A stretch of 64,000 nucleotides of DNA from Planctomycetes bacterium syqfu. Its GTDB lineage: Bacteria; Planctomycetota; Phycisphaerae; Phycisphaerales; Phycisphaeraceae. The notes below the pieces were generated by a model. The model worked only from the letters and a program-made list of their open reading frames with translations, was not told the DNA's origin and ran no database searches. The stretch covers positions 6,820,001 to 6,884,000 of the forward strand of contig CP087563.1 in NCBI GenBank assembly GCA_020974905.1, read 5' to 3'. A program made the translations under genes and the position numbers. Each line of letters starts with the position of its first letter. Position 1 is the stretch's first letter. Shown here piece by piece: positions 52,620 through 61,102 of this stretch.

Positions 52620-54374
52620 TTACGCTTGAGTTGGCGATTGGGGGGACGCCGTCGACGGTGCAGTAGCATTGCTGGCTTCGGAGTTCGGTACTTTCGGGGT
52701 CGGGGCTTCCGGGGTCGGGACTTCCGGGGCCGGGGGTTGAGCGGTTGGGCCGTCAGGTGTGGAGACCACCGCCTGTTCGTGTTCGCCAATAAACACGATC
52801 GGGATCAACAGGCTGAACGTCGAGCCTTTACCCACTTCACTTTCCAGTTCCAACTCACTGTGCAACAGGTTGGCTAATTCCATACTGATGGTCAGCCCCA
52901 GGCCGGTCCCTGAGTGTTCGCGGGTATGCGTCTGGTCCAATTGCGTGAACTTCTCAAAAATCTTTTTCTGATGATCCTTGGGAATCCCCGGCCCGGTGTC
53001 CGCAACACTCACACGGACATGCGTCGGTTCAGCATCAGGGTCCGGCGTGAACGGTGAAGCAGACAACGTGATCGAACCCTCAGGCGGGGTGAACTTCACA
53101 GCATTGGACAGGAAGTTGAAAATGATCTGCTGGAACTTGCCTGCATCGGTCTCGATGAGCGGGATGCTTGATGGGATACGCAGGGTGAGTTTGATCTGCT
53201 TCTGATCCGCCTGGGGGCGAATGAGATTGATCAAACCTTCGCCGGTGTCTGCAAGCGACATCTTGCCCACGCGGATGTCCATGCGACCAGCTTCGATCTT
53301 GGCAAGGTCAAGCAGGTCATTGATCAGGTCAAGCAACTGGCGGCTGGATTGAATGATGTTTGCCAAAAAGCGGCGGCGTTTATCCGACTTGTCATCTTGA
53401 TATTCTTTGATCGTTTCGGTGAGTAACTCTGCAAAGCCGACGATGGAGTTAAGCGGTGTACGCAACTCATGTGACACGTTGGCCAGGAACTCACCCTTGA
53501 GCTTGTTGGCTTCAAAGAGGGCGACATTGGTTTCAGCAAGTTCGCCGAGTTTAAGGTCCAGTGATTTGTTAATGCCCCGCAGTTGGTCTTCATTGCTCTT
53601 GAGGTTTTCGAGCATCTGGTTGAACACCACGGATAGGCGTTCAAATTCATCACCGGTGTTGATGTCGCTGCGAATGTTTAGATCACCTGCTGCCACCTGT
53701 TCAGCGGTGTCACGAAGCACGCGCACCGGCGAGAGAATGATACGCTTGGTGATGTAGTAAAACACGCCGATGGCAAGCAGGGATGCAAATAGACCCGCAA
53801 CGATGATGTAGATCCGGTTAAAGAGTAACTGCTTCTGAGCCAGGTCGGATCGCAGGCGAATGAGCAGCACCATCTCCAGGGGGTTGTTGATGATCTTGCT
53901 GTTTAATGCAGCTTCAAAACCGGCTTCAACCCCGCCACGGATTTTGTACAAGTCCGAATGGCGGATCGCACGGGCATAGCGGTAATAGTGTTCGCCACGT
54001 TCATTGACAATCGGCTTGGCATACTCCGTGGACTCAGGCAGCGTTTCGAAATTCAGGATCGCCTTGCTGACAAAGGCATCGTTGTTCGATGCCAGGTCAA
54101 ACTCGTCTTTGCGGATGAGGGTCAGCGTTAAGCCCTGGTCCAGATTCTCCTGACGATTCATCTCGTCGAACGTCAGCAGGGCGCCGCCGAGTTGGATCAT
54201 GTCACTGAGCCAGGCGTTGGCCAGGTTGCGTGCGTTTTCGTGTTGCTCCTGACGCACCAGTGCGTTCATGCGAACCCAGACCACAGCCAAAGCAGCGGTG
54301 AGAATGATCACCACAGCAGCACCAAATAAAATTTGACACTTGTTGGCAAGACTGACGCGAACGTGCTTGGGCAT
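52620..54374 (-). CDS. Membrane sensor histidine kinase
   Basis: 584 residues. Two membrane helices (about 12-33 and 187-208) enclose an extracytoplasmic sensor domain of about 150 residues. A HAMP domain (SPVRVLRDTAEQVAAGDLNI) and a short coiled coil follow, then HisKA with the phospho-acceptor His in FLANVSHELRTPLNSIVGFAE and an ATPase domain with NFLSNAVKFTPPEG (N box), ADTGPGIP (G1) and HSGTGLGLTIS (G2). The tail is Pro/Thr/Ala-rich with five-residue units (PEVPT, PEAPT, PKVPN) encoded by 15-bp repeats. It starts 12 bp after panD. No response regulator is adjacent. Confidence 0.93.
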   Translation of the reverse strand: MPKHVRVSLANKCQILFGAAVVIILTAALAVVWVRMNALVRQEQHENARNLANAWLSDMIQLGGALLTFDEMNRQENLDQGLTLTLIRKDEFDLASNNDAFVSKAILNFETLPESTEYAKPIVNERGEHYYRYARAIRHSDLYKIRGGVEAGFEAALNSKIINNPLEMVLLIRLRSDLAQKQLLFNRIYIIVAGLFASLLAIGVFYYITKRIILSPVRVLRDTAEQVAAGDLNIRSDINTGDEFERLSVVFNQMLENLKSNEDQLRGINKSLDLKLGELAETNVALFEANKLKGEFLANVSHELRTPLNSIVGFAELLTETIKEYQDDKSDKRRRFLANIIQSSRQLLDLINDLLDLAKIEAGRMDIRVGKMSLADTGEGLINLIRPQADQKQIKLTLRIPSSIPLIETDAGKFQQIIFNFLSNAVKFTPPEGSITLSASPFTPDPDAEPTHVRVSVADTGPGIPKDHQKKIFEKFTQLDQTHTREHSGTGLGLTISMELANLLHSELELESEVGKGSTFSLLIPIVFIGEHEQAVVSTPDGPTAQPPAPEVPTPEAPTPKVPNSEASNATAPSTASPQSPTQA

Positions 54375-54386
54375 ATCGGGATTGTA

Positions 54387-54788
54387 TCAGTCAGCGAGCG
54401 ACTCTGCAGGCACATCCAGCAGACTGTTATAAGTGAGTTTCTGCTGAACCTGATTGTGCTCATCAGCAATCACCGTTTGGGAGATGTGATCGTCGATGTT
54501 CTCTTGAAGCAACATGCCATAGCTGACGATGATCACCTTGTGACCGTTCTCCACCAACTTGGCAGCAGCACCGTTGACAGCGATGATCCCGCTGCCCGGT
54601 TCGCCGCGGAAGACGTAGGTCTCAAAGCGATTGCCGTTGTCGATGTCCAGAACATGCACCGCCTCGTTGGGACGGATGTCCACCGCTTCGAGCAAGTTGG
54701 CATCAATGGTGATCGAACCAACGTAGTCCGGCACGCATTGCGTGACCGTCGCACGATGAATTTTGGCTCGCATCATTTTTCGAAACAT
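54387..54788 (-). CDS. panD: Aspartate 1-decarboxylase
   Basis: 133 residues, including the expected autocleavage site Gly24-Ser25 in DYVGSITIDA, where Ser25 becomes the pyruvoyl cofactor. MRAKIHRATVTQC, NGNRFETYVFRGEPGSGIIAVNGAAA and HKVIIVSYG are family signatures. It makes beta-alanine for pantothenate and CoA. GAGG lies before ATG 54788. It is transcribed with the histidine kinase, which starts 12 bp downstream of its stop. Confidence 0.95.
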   Translation of the reverse strand: MFRKMMRAKIHRATVTQCVPDYVGSITIDANLLEAVDIRPNEAVHVLDIDNGNRFETYVFRGEPGSGIIAVNGAAAKLVENGHKVIIVSYGMLLQENIDDHISQTVIADEHNQVQQKLTYNSLLDVPAESLAD

Positions 54789-55000
54789 GTCACACCTCGG
54801 TCAGGCCAGAAACGTTGGCCTGGAGTCAATTATAAAACCGAATAGTATATCGTCCTATTCCATTCCGGTCGATTAATACTGGAAAATTATTGATATAAAG
54901 TGTTTAGAGGGTTTTGAAAAGCCGTTTTAAGCCTTCCAAACGATTGGATCAAAGCAAACCGCTTGCGGTTTAGCAAGATGGTTGGAAGTAAACGGTTGCA

Positions 55001-55606
55001 TTATTCCTGTTCTTGGGAGTTATCTGGATGTATCCAAATTTTTGCGAGGTTGAGCAAGCCCTGGCGTGTTAGCAATTCTTCTTCTGCTACCGAAATAATC
55101 ATATTCTGTGGGCTAACAATAAACGTGAACGGAATGCTTTGGACTCCTAGTGACAAGGCTTTGGTCGGACCTTTATCTTTAATCCAATGATCTTGAACTA
55201 CCCAACCATTAAACGGATGTTCATCAAGATATTTGGACAAGGCTTCATCGTCTTCATCCACCGACACAAAAACAAAGACAATATTATCATTTTCACATTC
55301 TTTGGCCAACACGTTGAGATACTTGTCTGCTTTTTTGCAGGGGCCGCACCAAGTTGCCCAGAAACTCAGAACGATGATTTTGTTGTTGAAGCTTTCAAGT
55401 TTGAGGTTGTCACGATTGCCTGCCGGGTCCTGGCATATCTTGTCAAAATTGAGTTTGACGATGTCATACAAGGGGGCATATGTCACACCTTCCTTGGTTT
55501 GTATCGTCTTTTGTTTTTGGAACAGGTCGGTGTAACGGCCAACACCAAAACCAGCAGACAGGGTAATTATCAGAAAGATCAAGACAATAATGCTGCGTTT
55601 GAGCAT
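55001..55606 (-). CDS. TlpA/ResA-like thioredoxin-fold protein
   Basis: 201 residues. An N-terminal membrane anchor or signal (SIIVLIFLIITLSAGFGVG) precedes a thioredoxin domain with FWATWCGPCKKADKYL, the CxxC active site, and the cis-Pro region SIPFTFIVSP. It should act outside the inner membrane as a thiol-disulfide reductant. Base composition is visibly richer in A and T than its neighbours, a possible sign of transfer. No cytochrome-maturation genes are beside it. Confidence 0.9.
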   Translation of the reverse strand: MLKRSIIVLIFLIITLSAGFGVGRYTDLFQKQKTIQTKEGVTYAPLYDIVKLNFDKICQDPAGNRDNLKLESFNNKIIVLSFWATWCGPCKKADKYLNVLAKECENDNIVFVFVSVDEDDEALSKYLDEHPFNGWVVQDHWIKDKGPTKALSLGVQSIPFTFIVSPQNMIISVAEEELLTRQGLLNLAKIWIHPDNSQEQE

Positions 55607-55682
55607 GACATCGTTCCCCGTGAATAGGTTTAAGACATTGGGGAATTGTATGGTTCAACCAATGCCGTTAACGATCTGCAAT

Positions 55683-56381
55683 TTACTTCTTGAGCACACC
55701 GCGTTCCAAAAGCACTTGACGATCCGCAAGATCAGCGACTTTTTGATCGTGCGTGACCATGACGATGGTCTGACCCTGCTTGTGCAGTTCAATGAACAGG
55801 TCCAGAATCTGCTGACCGGTGTCGGCATCGAGATTGCCCGTGGGCTCATCTGCCAGCAGTAAGTCCGGCTCATTGAGTAACGCCCGGGCGATGGCAACAC
55901 GCTGACGCTCGCCGCCGGAGAGTTTGTTGGGGCGGTGCTTCAAACGATGCGACATGCCCAGTTGGTCCAGCAGCATCTCCGCACGTTTTTTGCGATCCGT
56001 TGCTGAAAGCGTTGAGCCACTGATCATGCCCGCGATGGTGACGTTTTCCAATGCGGTCAGTTCAGGCAGTAGATGATAGAACTGGAACACAAACCCGACA
56101 TCACGATTGCGATATTGATTGATCGCTTTGCGTGAGAGTTTATAGATGTCCTGATTGTTGTACTGGACATTACCTTTGCTGGGGCGATCCAGACCGCCAA
56201 GCAGATGAAGCAGCGTGCTCTTACCCGAACCGGATGCACCGAGGATCGCAAGCCATTCGCCTTGCTTGACCTTCAGATCAACGCCCTGAAGAATCTCAAG
56301 GATTTCACCACCCGTGCGGTAGGTCTTGTGCAGGTCGGTGCTGACGAGTAGTGTTTTTTGTGCGGTTGCTGTCATAGTCAT
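55683..56381 (-). CDS. lolD: Lipoprotein-release ABC transporter ATPase (LolD-like)
   Basis: 232 residues. ATP-binding subunit of the MacB/LolD group: Walker A LGASGSGKSTLLHLLGGLD, Q-loop FVFQFYHLLPELTALENV, signature NKLSGGERQRVAIARALL, Walker B DLLLADEPTGNLD and the switch His in MVTHDQ. With the permease at 56516 it would pull lipoproteins from the inner membrane for outer-membrane sorting. The two genes are separated by 134 bp containing a long palindrome. Confidence 0.93.
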   Translation of the reverse strand: MTMTATAQKTLLVSTDLHKTYRTGGEILEILQGVDLKVKQGEWLAILGASGSGKSTLLHLLGGLDRPSKGNVQYNNQDIYKLSRKAINQYRNRDVGFVFQFYHLLPELTALENVTIAGMISGSTLSATDRKKRAEMLLDQLGMSHRLKHRPNKLSGGERQRVAIARALLNEPDLLLADEPTGNLDADTGQQILDLFIELHKQGQTIVMVTHDQKVADLADRQVLLERGVLKK

Positions 56382-56397
56382 GAACCGTTTATTTCGT

Positions 56398-56466
56398 GAG
56401 CACCGGATGTGAATCCGGTGCAGGTTTCAGTCGCGTTATCCTGCACCAGATTCACATCTGGTGCTC
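56398..56466. repeat. 69-bp near-perfect palindrome between lolC/E and lolD
   Basis: GAGCACCGGATGTGAATCCG continues to GTGCAGG and pairs with CCTGCACCAGATTCACATC and TGGTGCTC across a 15-base loop. It is not followed by a T-run, so it is more like a REP or an mRNA stability element than a terminator. Confidence 0.8.
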
Positions 56467-56515
56467 AATTGAGAGAACGCTGCCTTGCAAAGGCACGGCT
56501 TGTCAGTTCGAGTCC

Positions 56516-58018
56516 TTACTCATATCGCAAGCTCTCCACCGGGTCCTGAATCGCTGCACGGATCGCCGGGACGATGGCACCGATCACGCTGCTGAGAATC
56601 GCGCAGAAGACGATGATGGTCACTTCCATGCGATCCAACTCTGAGGGGATGCGATCGAAGTAATAAATCTGCGGGTTCCACATTTTAAATCCGAACCACT
56701 GGTAAAGCAGGTCCTGAATTTCGTTGAGATTTAGCACGATGGATGCTGCCAATGCTAACCCGAGCATCGAACCGATGACACCGACTGCCAGTCCGTAGCC
56801 AAGGAAGATGCCGGCGATGCCTTTGCGAGAGGCGCCGATGGCTCGCAGCGTGCCGATGTCTTTGGTCTTCTGCTGGACGATCATGTAAAAGATCACCGCG
56901 ATCATGACGACGGCCACAAGACTGATGATGGCAAAGAGAATCGTGAGCATGCCTTTCTCACGTTCGACCGCACCCAGTAGCGTGGAGTGACGTTCTTCCC
57001 ATGTTTGAATCCACAGTGAAGCCGTGTCGGTGTGTTCATTGAGATAGCCCTGGAGCACGCGTTCGACGGTGGCTTTGACCTGCGCGAGGGGGACGCCTTC
57101 CTTGCCTTTGACCATGAGTTCGGAGACGCGGTCGGATCTGATGGTGGGCTTGCCAACGGGTTCACCGGTTGCCGGGTCGAAGTTTTCCCAGACTTCCTTG
57201 CGGTCCATGTCGAGCATTTTCTGAAGCTGTGCCATGGGGACATAGATTCGGTTGGCATCAATGTCATAAAGACCACTTTTAAACTCGTTGACCAAAGTGA
57301 ACTGAGCTTTGGCAGGTGACAGTGATTGGAACGAACCACCCAACGTCAAAGGCAGAACGGTGATGATCACCGGCGTGCCGATCGCCGAGTTACTGACGTT
57401 GTATTTGCCCTCGGTATCGCGCGTGTTCCATTGGTCCACTGCAATGCCCAGCACGCAGCCTTCCTTGATCTGTTCGTCTTCCCAGATGGATGGGATTTTG
57501 AACGTCATACCTGCTTCATCCAGGTTCAGGTTTTCGTACTGTTTCTTGATATCGTCAAAGCGTTGTTTGAGTGTCGGCGACATTTCGCCACTGGCTGGAT
57601 ACTGTTTTTTCCAGATGTCCAGAAAGTGTTGGTTGGTCCAATACAGCGAAGACTCATAGCTGGTGACCGTGTTAAACGATGCGGGCTCAATGCCGACGAC
57701 TTCGACGGTGCGCGTGGTTTCGTGAATCTTGATATTGATCAGACCATAAGACCGTAGCAGCGGAACCGTCGCTTCAATGTCGGGTTCTGCCAGCAGTCGC
57801 TTGGCAATCTCCTGGTGACCTGCAAAACCGGTCGGACCTGAAAAGATGGTGACCTGCCCGGTGAGAGTCTGGGCCGCCTGTCGCATCATGTTCAGGAAGC
57901 CGCCCATGACACTGATGACGATGATGACCATCGCGGTGCAGAGCGTGACCGCCAATGCCGCAAACATGGGTGCGAGTTTGCGCTTCAGATACTTGGTGAT
58001 GAGTAGTGCAATGTACAT
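56516..58018 (-). CDS. lolC: Lipoprotein-release ABC permease (LolC/LolE-like)
   Basis: 500 residues. One N-terminal membrane helix (MVIIVISVMGGFLNMM), a periplasmic domain of about 300 residues, and three C-terminal helices of FtsX/MacB type (LTILFAIISLVAVVMIAVIFYM, GIAGIFLGYGLAVGVIGSMLGL and VTIIVFCAILSSVIGAIVPAIRAA), ending DPVESLRYE. Between them are the cytoplasmic coupling motif KTKDIGTLRAIGAS. Whether it is LolC, LolE or a fused LolF type cannot be told; only one permease gene is present. It precedes lolD. Confidence 0.88.
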   Translation of the reverse strand: MYIALLITKYLKRKLAPMFAALAVTLCTAMVIIVISVMGGFLNMMRQAAQTLTGQVTIFSGPTGFAGHQEIAKRLLAEPDIEATVPLLRSYGLINIKIHETTRTVEVVGIEPASFNTVTSYESSLYWTNQHFLDIWKKQYPASGEMSPTLKQRFDDIKKQYENLNLDEAGMTFKIPSIWEDEQIKEGCVLGIAVDQWNTRDTEGKYNVSNSAIGTPVIITVLPLTLGGSFQSLSPAKAQFTLVNEFKSGLYDIDANRIYVPMAQLQKMLDMDRKEVWENFDPATGEPVGKPTIRSDRVSELMVKGKEGVPLAQVKATVERVLQGYLNEHTDTASLWIQTWEERHSTLLGAVEREKGMLTILFAIISLVAVVMIAVIFYMIVQQKTKDIGTLRAIGASRKGIAGIFLGYGLAVGVIGSMLGLALAASIVLNLNEIQDLLYQWFGFKMWNPQIYYFDRIPSELDRMEVTIIVFCAILSSVIGAIVPAIRAAIQDPVESLRYE

Positions 58019-58064
58019 GTGGCTGATTAGTTTAGCAGGTTTGTTGAGGTTCGGTGGGTCAGGT

Positions 58065-58104
58065 TTTTAACACGAAGGCGCGAAGGACACGAAGGTCGCG
58101 AAGA
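58065..58104. repeat. CACGAAGG repeat, downstream arm around the GxxExxY gene
   Basis: TTTTTAACACGAAGGCGCG then AAGGACACGAAGGTCGCG. The right arm at 58541-58579 is its inverted counterpart, so the gene at 58113 lies inside an inverted pair. Confidence 0.78.
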
Positions 58105-58112
58105 AAAGAATT

Positions 58113-58532
58113 TTATTTTGATAAGACAATACGTTTGAGGCCAGCTTTGAGTGTTTCATCATTGAAGTTCATCAATAAGCCCAGTTGAATACCAGTTGCT
58201 TTGAGATAGGAAAGCAACTGTGCGGAATGAACCGCAGTCAGTTTTTCGACGGACTTGAGTTCAATGATGATCTTGTGATCAACCACGATATCCATGCGAT
58301 GTTCGCCAATTGCTTTTCCTTTGTACAACACTGGAAAAATCGCTTGGCAGACATGTGAGATATTCCGATGATTCAGTTCGGAACAAAGTGCAGCTTCATA
58401 GATTGATTCAAGGAATCCCGGCCCTAAAGTCCGATGGACTTCGATGGCAGCACTGATTACAGACTTGGCTAATGTTTCGATTTGAACATCAAGCGAAAAT
58501 ACATCCCCGGTATTGTTTCTCGTTTGATTCAT
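58113..58532 (-). CDS. GxxExxY (PDDEXK_3) family protein
   Basis: 139 residues. The signature GFLESIYEAAL fits GxxExxY, and the nuclease-like motif is visible as HRMDIVVDHKIIIELKSVEKL (Asp, then Glu-x-Lys), placing it in the PD-(D/E)xK_3 group. Function is unknown; a nuclease role is suspected from the motif. It is bracketed by inverted CACGAAGG-type repeats, an association I know from many genomes, and it lies between lolC/E and lysS with no other partner. Confidence 0.88.
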   Translation of the reverse strand: MNQTRNNTGDVFSLDVQIETLAKSVISAAIEVHRTLGPGFLESIYEAALCSELNHRNISHVCQAIFPVLYKGKAIGEHRMDIVVDHKIIIELKSVEKLTAVHSAQLLSYLKATGIQLGLLMNFNDETLKAGLKRIVLSK

Positions 58533-58540
58533 AACACTGT

Positions 58541-58579
58541 CTTGACCTTCGTGTCCTTGGTGCTCTTCGCGTTAAAAAT
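58541..58579. repeat. CACGAAGG repeat, upstream arm around the GxxExxY gene
   Basis: CTTGACCTTCGTGTCCTTGG then TGCTCTTCGCGTTAAAAAT, the inverted counterpart of 58065-58104. Confidence 0.78.
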
Positions 58580-58625
58580 CATTACCACCCATTCTCCCCA
58601 AAGGGTGCAATAGGTGATCAAAATT

Positions 58626-60164
58626 TTATGCTTGTGGGCGCATCAGGGGGAAGAGGATGACGTCGCGGATGGTGTGGCTGTTGGTCATGAGCATGATCAG
58701 GCGGTCGATGCCGATACCAAGGCCACCAGCGGGGGGCATGCCCACGCGGAGGGCTTCGAGGAAGTCTTCGTCGACGGTGCGGAAGGTGTTTTCTTCGTCA
58801 TCCATGCCCTTGATCTGCTGACGGAAGTTGGCTTCCTGGACGTCCGGATCGTTGAGTTCGGTGTAGGCGTTGGCCAGTTCCATCTTGGCAATGAAGAGTT
58901 CAAAACGCTCTGCGATTTCAGGTTCATCTGGCTTACGCTTGGTGAGCGGGCAGAGGCTTGCAGGATAGTCGATGACGAAGGTGGGTTGGACGAGATGTTC
59001 CTCGACGGTCTCTTCCCAGACTTCGTTGAGCAATAGATCGTGGTCCTTGCCTGCTGGGTCGATGTGAAGTTGCTTGGCCTTTTCGACAAGCTTGTCATGA
59101 TCGGAGGGGGCAAAGCCGTTGTGTTCTTCGAAGAGCTCCAGATACTTGGCACGGCGGAAATTGCCATAGTCGATTTCAATCTCACCGTAAGGCAGTTTCA
59201 TTGAACCACAGACTTGCTGGGCAACGGTCTGGAAAACCTTCTCGGTGAGATCCATGACGGAGTACAGATCGCCGAAGGCTTCGTACGCTTCGAGCATGGT
59301 GAACTCGGGGTTGTGCGAGCGGTCAATGCCTTCGTTGCGGAAGTTGCGGTTGATTTCAAACACCTTGGGAAGACCGCCGACAAGCAGACGCTTGAGGTAG
59401 AGTTCGGGGGCGATACGCATGTAAAGCTCCATGTCCAGCGCGTTGTGATGGGTCACAAACGGGCGGGCGGCGGCGCCACCGGCAATGGCCTGGAGCATCG
59501 GCGTTTCGACTTCAAGGAAGCCTTCGTCCTGCATCACGTCGCGGACCTTGGAGACGATGTTGCACCGCTTCTGGAAAGTCTGAATGACCTGCGGGTTGGC
59601 ATACATATCCATGTAACGCTTGCGGTATCGCGTTTCGGGGTCCTGCAAACCGTGGAACTTGCCAGGGGGCAGAGCCAGGGACTTGGTTGCCAACTGGAAG
59701 CTGTCATCGCCGGTCGCCCAGCAGGTGACTTCGCCGGTCTTGGTTTTGGCAAGGGGGCCTTGAGCCACCACGATGTCACCCAGGTCAACAAGCTTCTTGG
59801 CAAGGTCGAAACCGGGACGGTCGATGGCCTTCTTGCTCACCGCCAATTGCAGGTCACCGGAGGCATCACGCAGACGCATGAAAATGAGATTACCCATCAC
59901 GCGATGCTGAATGATGCGGCCTGCGATTTTCACAACAGGGCGGTCGTCCGTTTCGCTGTCAGCCTTGTGCGCTTCGTCTGCTGCTTCGTCATATTGATCG
60001 AAAGCAGCCTTGAGACTGATGAGTCCGTCAACGCGCTGACCGAAGGGATCAATGTCCAACTCTTCACGGATGCGATCGAGCTTCTTGCGACGATCAGCAA
60101 GCAGGTCATTGGGGTTTTCTTCGGGTTGGTTGTCTTGTGGGTTGGCGTTGGGCTTGTCGGACAT
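58626..60164 (-). CDS. lysS: Lysyl-tRNA synthetase (class II)
   Basis: 512 residues. An OB-fold anticodon-binding domain (about 70-180, VVKIAGRIIQHRVMGNLIFMRLRD) is followed by the class II catalytic domain: motif 1 VRDVMQDEGFLEVETPML, motif 2 FEINRNFRNEGIDRSHNPEFTMLE and motif 3 GLGIGIDRLIMLMTNSHTIRDVILFP. It charges tRNA-Lys. The N-terminal 30 residues are Asn/Pro/Glu-rich. It is one gene upstream of a REP-like double hairpin, and rplS lies beyond that. Confidence 0.97.
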   Translation of the reverse strand: MSDKPNANPQDNQPEENPNDLLADRRKKLDRIREELDIDPFGQRVDGLISLKAAFDQYDEAADEAHKADSETDDRPVVKIAGRIIQHRVMGNLIFMRLRDASGDLQLAVSKKAIDRPGFDLAKKLVDLGDIVVAQGPLAKTKTGEVTCWATGDDSFQLATKSLALPPGKFHGLQDPETRYRKRYMDMYANPQVIQTFQKRCNIVSKVRDVMQDEGFLEVETPMLQAIAGGAAARPFVTHHNALDMELYMRIAPELYLKRLLVGGLPKVFEINRNFRNEGIDRSHNPEFTMLEAYEAFGDLYSVMDLTEKVFQTVAQQVCGSMKLPYGEIEIDYGNFRRAKYLELFEEHNGFAPSDHDKLVEKAKQLHIDPAGKDHDLLLNEVWEETVEEHLVQPTFVIDYPASLCPLTKRKPDEPEIAERFELFIAKMELANAYTELNDPDVQEANFRQQIKGMDDEENTFRTVDEDFLEALRVGMPPAGGLGIGIDRLIMLMTNSHTIRDVILFPLMRPQA

Positions 60165-60208
60165 TTCAAAGAACTCCGCAGTTAAAGCATTGTTTTAAGT
60201 TTGAATAT

Positions 60209-60284
60209 TAGCCGCGTCGCTACGCGACGCTGGTTTGAGTCTTGCATCTTATCGTTTTGCCAGCGTTGCGTAGCAACGCGGCTA
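60209..60284. repeat. Double palindrome (REP-like) upstream of lysS
   Basis: TAGCCGCGTCGCTACGCGAC and its counterpart GCGTTGCGTAGCAACGCG form a large hairpin over 76 bp; each arm is itself a palindrome (GCGTCGC-TAC-GCGACGC and GCGTTGC-GTA-GCAACGC). Confidence 0.82.
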
Positions 60285-60317
60285 TTGAAAAGTGATGTAC
60301 GACTCAAAAACAGGTCA

Positions 60318-60353
60318 ATAAAAAAGACGCGGAACCGTTAAGGCCGCGTCTTT
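60318..60353 (-). terminator. Terminator of rplS
   Basis: Read leftward, AAAGACGCGG pairs exactly with CCGCGTCTTT and is followed by further T. It is 47 bp after the rplS stop. Confidence 0.9.
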
Positions 60354-60399
60354 GGGAGTGTGGTTGATGGTGTGAGTGGTTAGACCACCCGACACATTT

Positions 60400-60843
60400 T
60401 TATTCAGAGGCTTCCGCGGCAGCTGCAGCCTGTGCTTCGGCTTCGGCTTTGGCGGCTTTCTGGCTACCGATGACAACGGTGGCGTGTTGCAGACCGCGAC
60501 GACGGTCACGCAGACGACGGCTCTTACCAACGCGGTCACGCAGGAAGTAGAGCTTGCTGCGACGTGCATCGCCGTGACGCTTGATCTCGATCTTGGCAAT
60601 CTTTGGGCTGTGGATCGGGAAGATACGTTCGACGCCTTCGTTGGCAACGATGCGGCGGACGGTCACCTTGGTGTTCAAACCAGCGTTTTCGACCTTGATG
60701 ATCACGCCGTTGAAAACCTGGATACGTTCCTTGTTGCCTTCGATGATGCGGTAGTGCACATCAACGGTGTCACCGACATTCAACTTGGGGATATCGGTGC
60801 GAAGCTGGGACTTTTCAATCTGTTCAATGATGCTCTGGCTCAT
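60400..60843 (-). CDS. rplS: Ribosomal protein L19
   Basis: 147 residues from ATG 60843 (TGAGG upstream; a TTG frame opens at 60855). The L19 core (LNVGDTVDVHYRIIEGNKER, VFNGVIIKV, VRRIVANEGVERIFPIHSP and RRSKLYFLRD) ends near residue 120, followed by an extra Ala/Glu/Lys-rich tail of about 25 residues not present in E. coli L19 (115 residues). It lies at the 30S-50S interface. trmD and rpsP, usual neighbours, are not here. Confidence 0.96.
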   Translation of the reverse strand: MSQSIIEQIEKSQLRTDIPKLNVGDTVDVHYRIIEGNKERIQVFNGVIIKVENAGLNTKVTVRRIVANEGVERIFPIHSPKIAKIEIKRHGDARRSKLYFLRDRVGKSRRLRDRRRGLQHATVVIGSQKAAKAEAEAQAAAAAEASE

Positions 60844-60928
60844 AGCAGGCCTCAATGGTTAGGGTTCGTTAAATCAGTTTCGAGTCGGGTACTATAACAA
60901 GTTGTATCACCGGATGCAAGGGGGATGT

Positions 60929-61099
60929 CGGGGTTTGGGGTTTGGGGTTTAGGGGGTGGGGTGTAAAGGGTTGAGAGCAGTCATTGTTTTGTCACTTTAA
61001 GTGATTTGTTTTAAAGATATTGCAAATGATAACGGGTTGGTCGAAGATGCTTTTTGCCTGCCTAGTCCCTACACCCTAAACCCCAAACCCTACACCCTG
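60929..61099. repeat. Inverted G-rich tracts around the end of the glycosyltransferase gene
   Basis: GGGGTTTGGGGTTTGGGG with TTTAGGGGGTGGGG on one side (60929-60972), and CCTAGTCCCTACACCCTAAA followed by CCCCAAACCCTACACCC on the other (61061-61099). The second is the near complement of the first. The G-tracts could fold into quadruplexes. Confidence 0.7.
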
Positions 61100-61102
61100 A
61101 AG

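Noticed and set aside
59214-60185. Plus-strand open frame of 323 codons
   Set aside because: It is antisense to lysS, which is complete and unmistakable.
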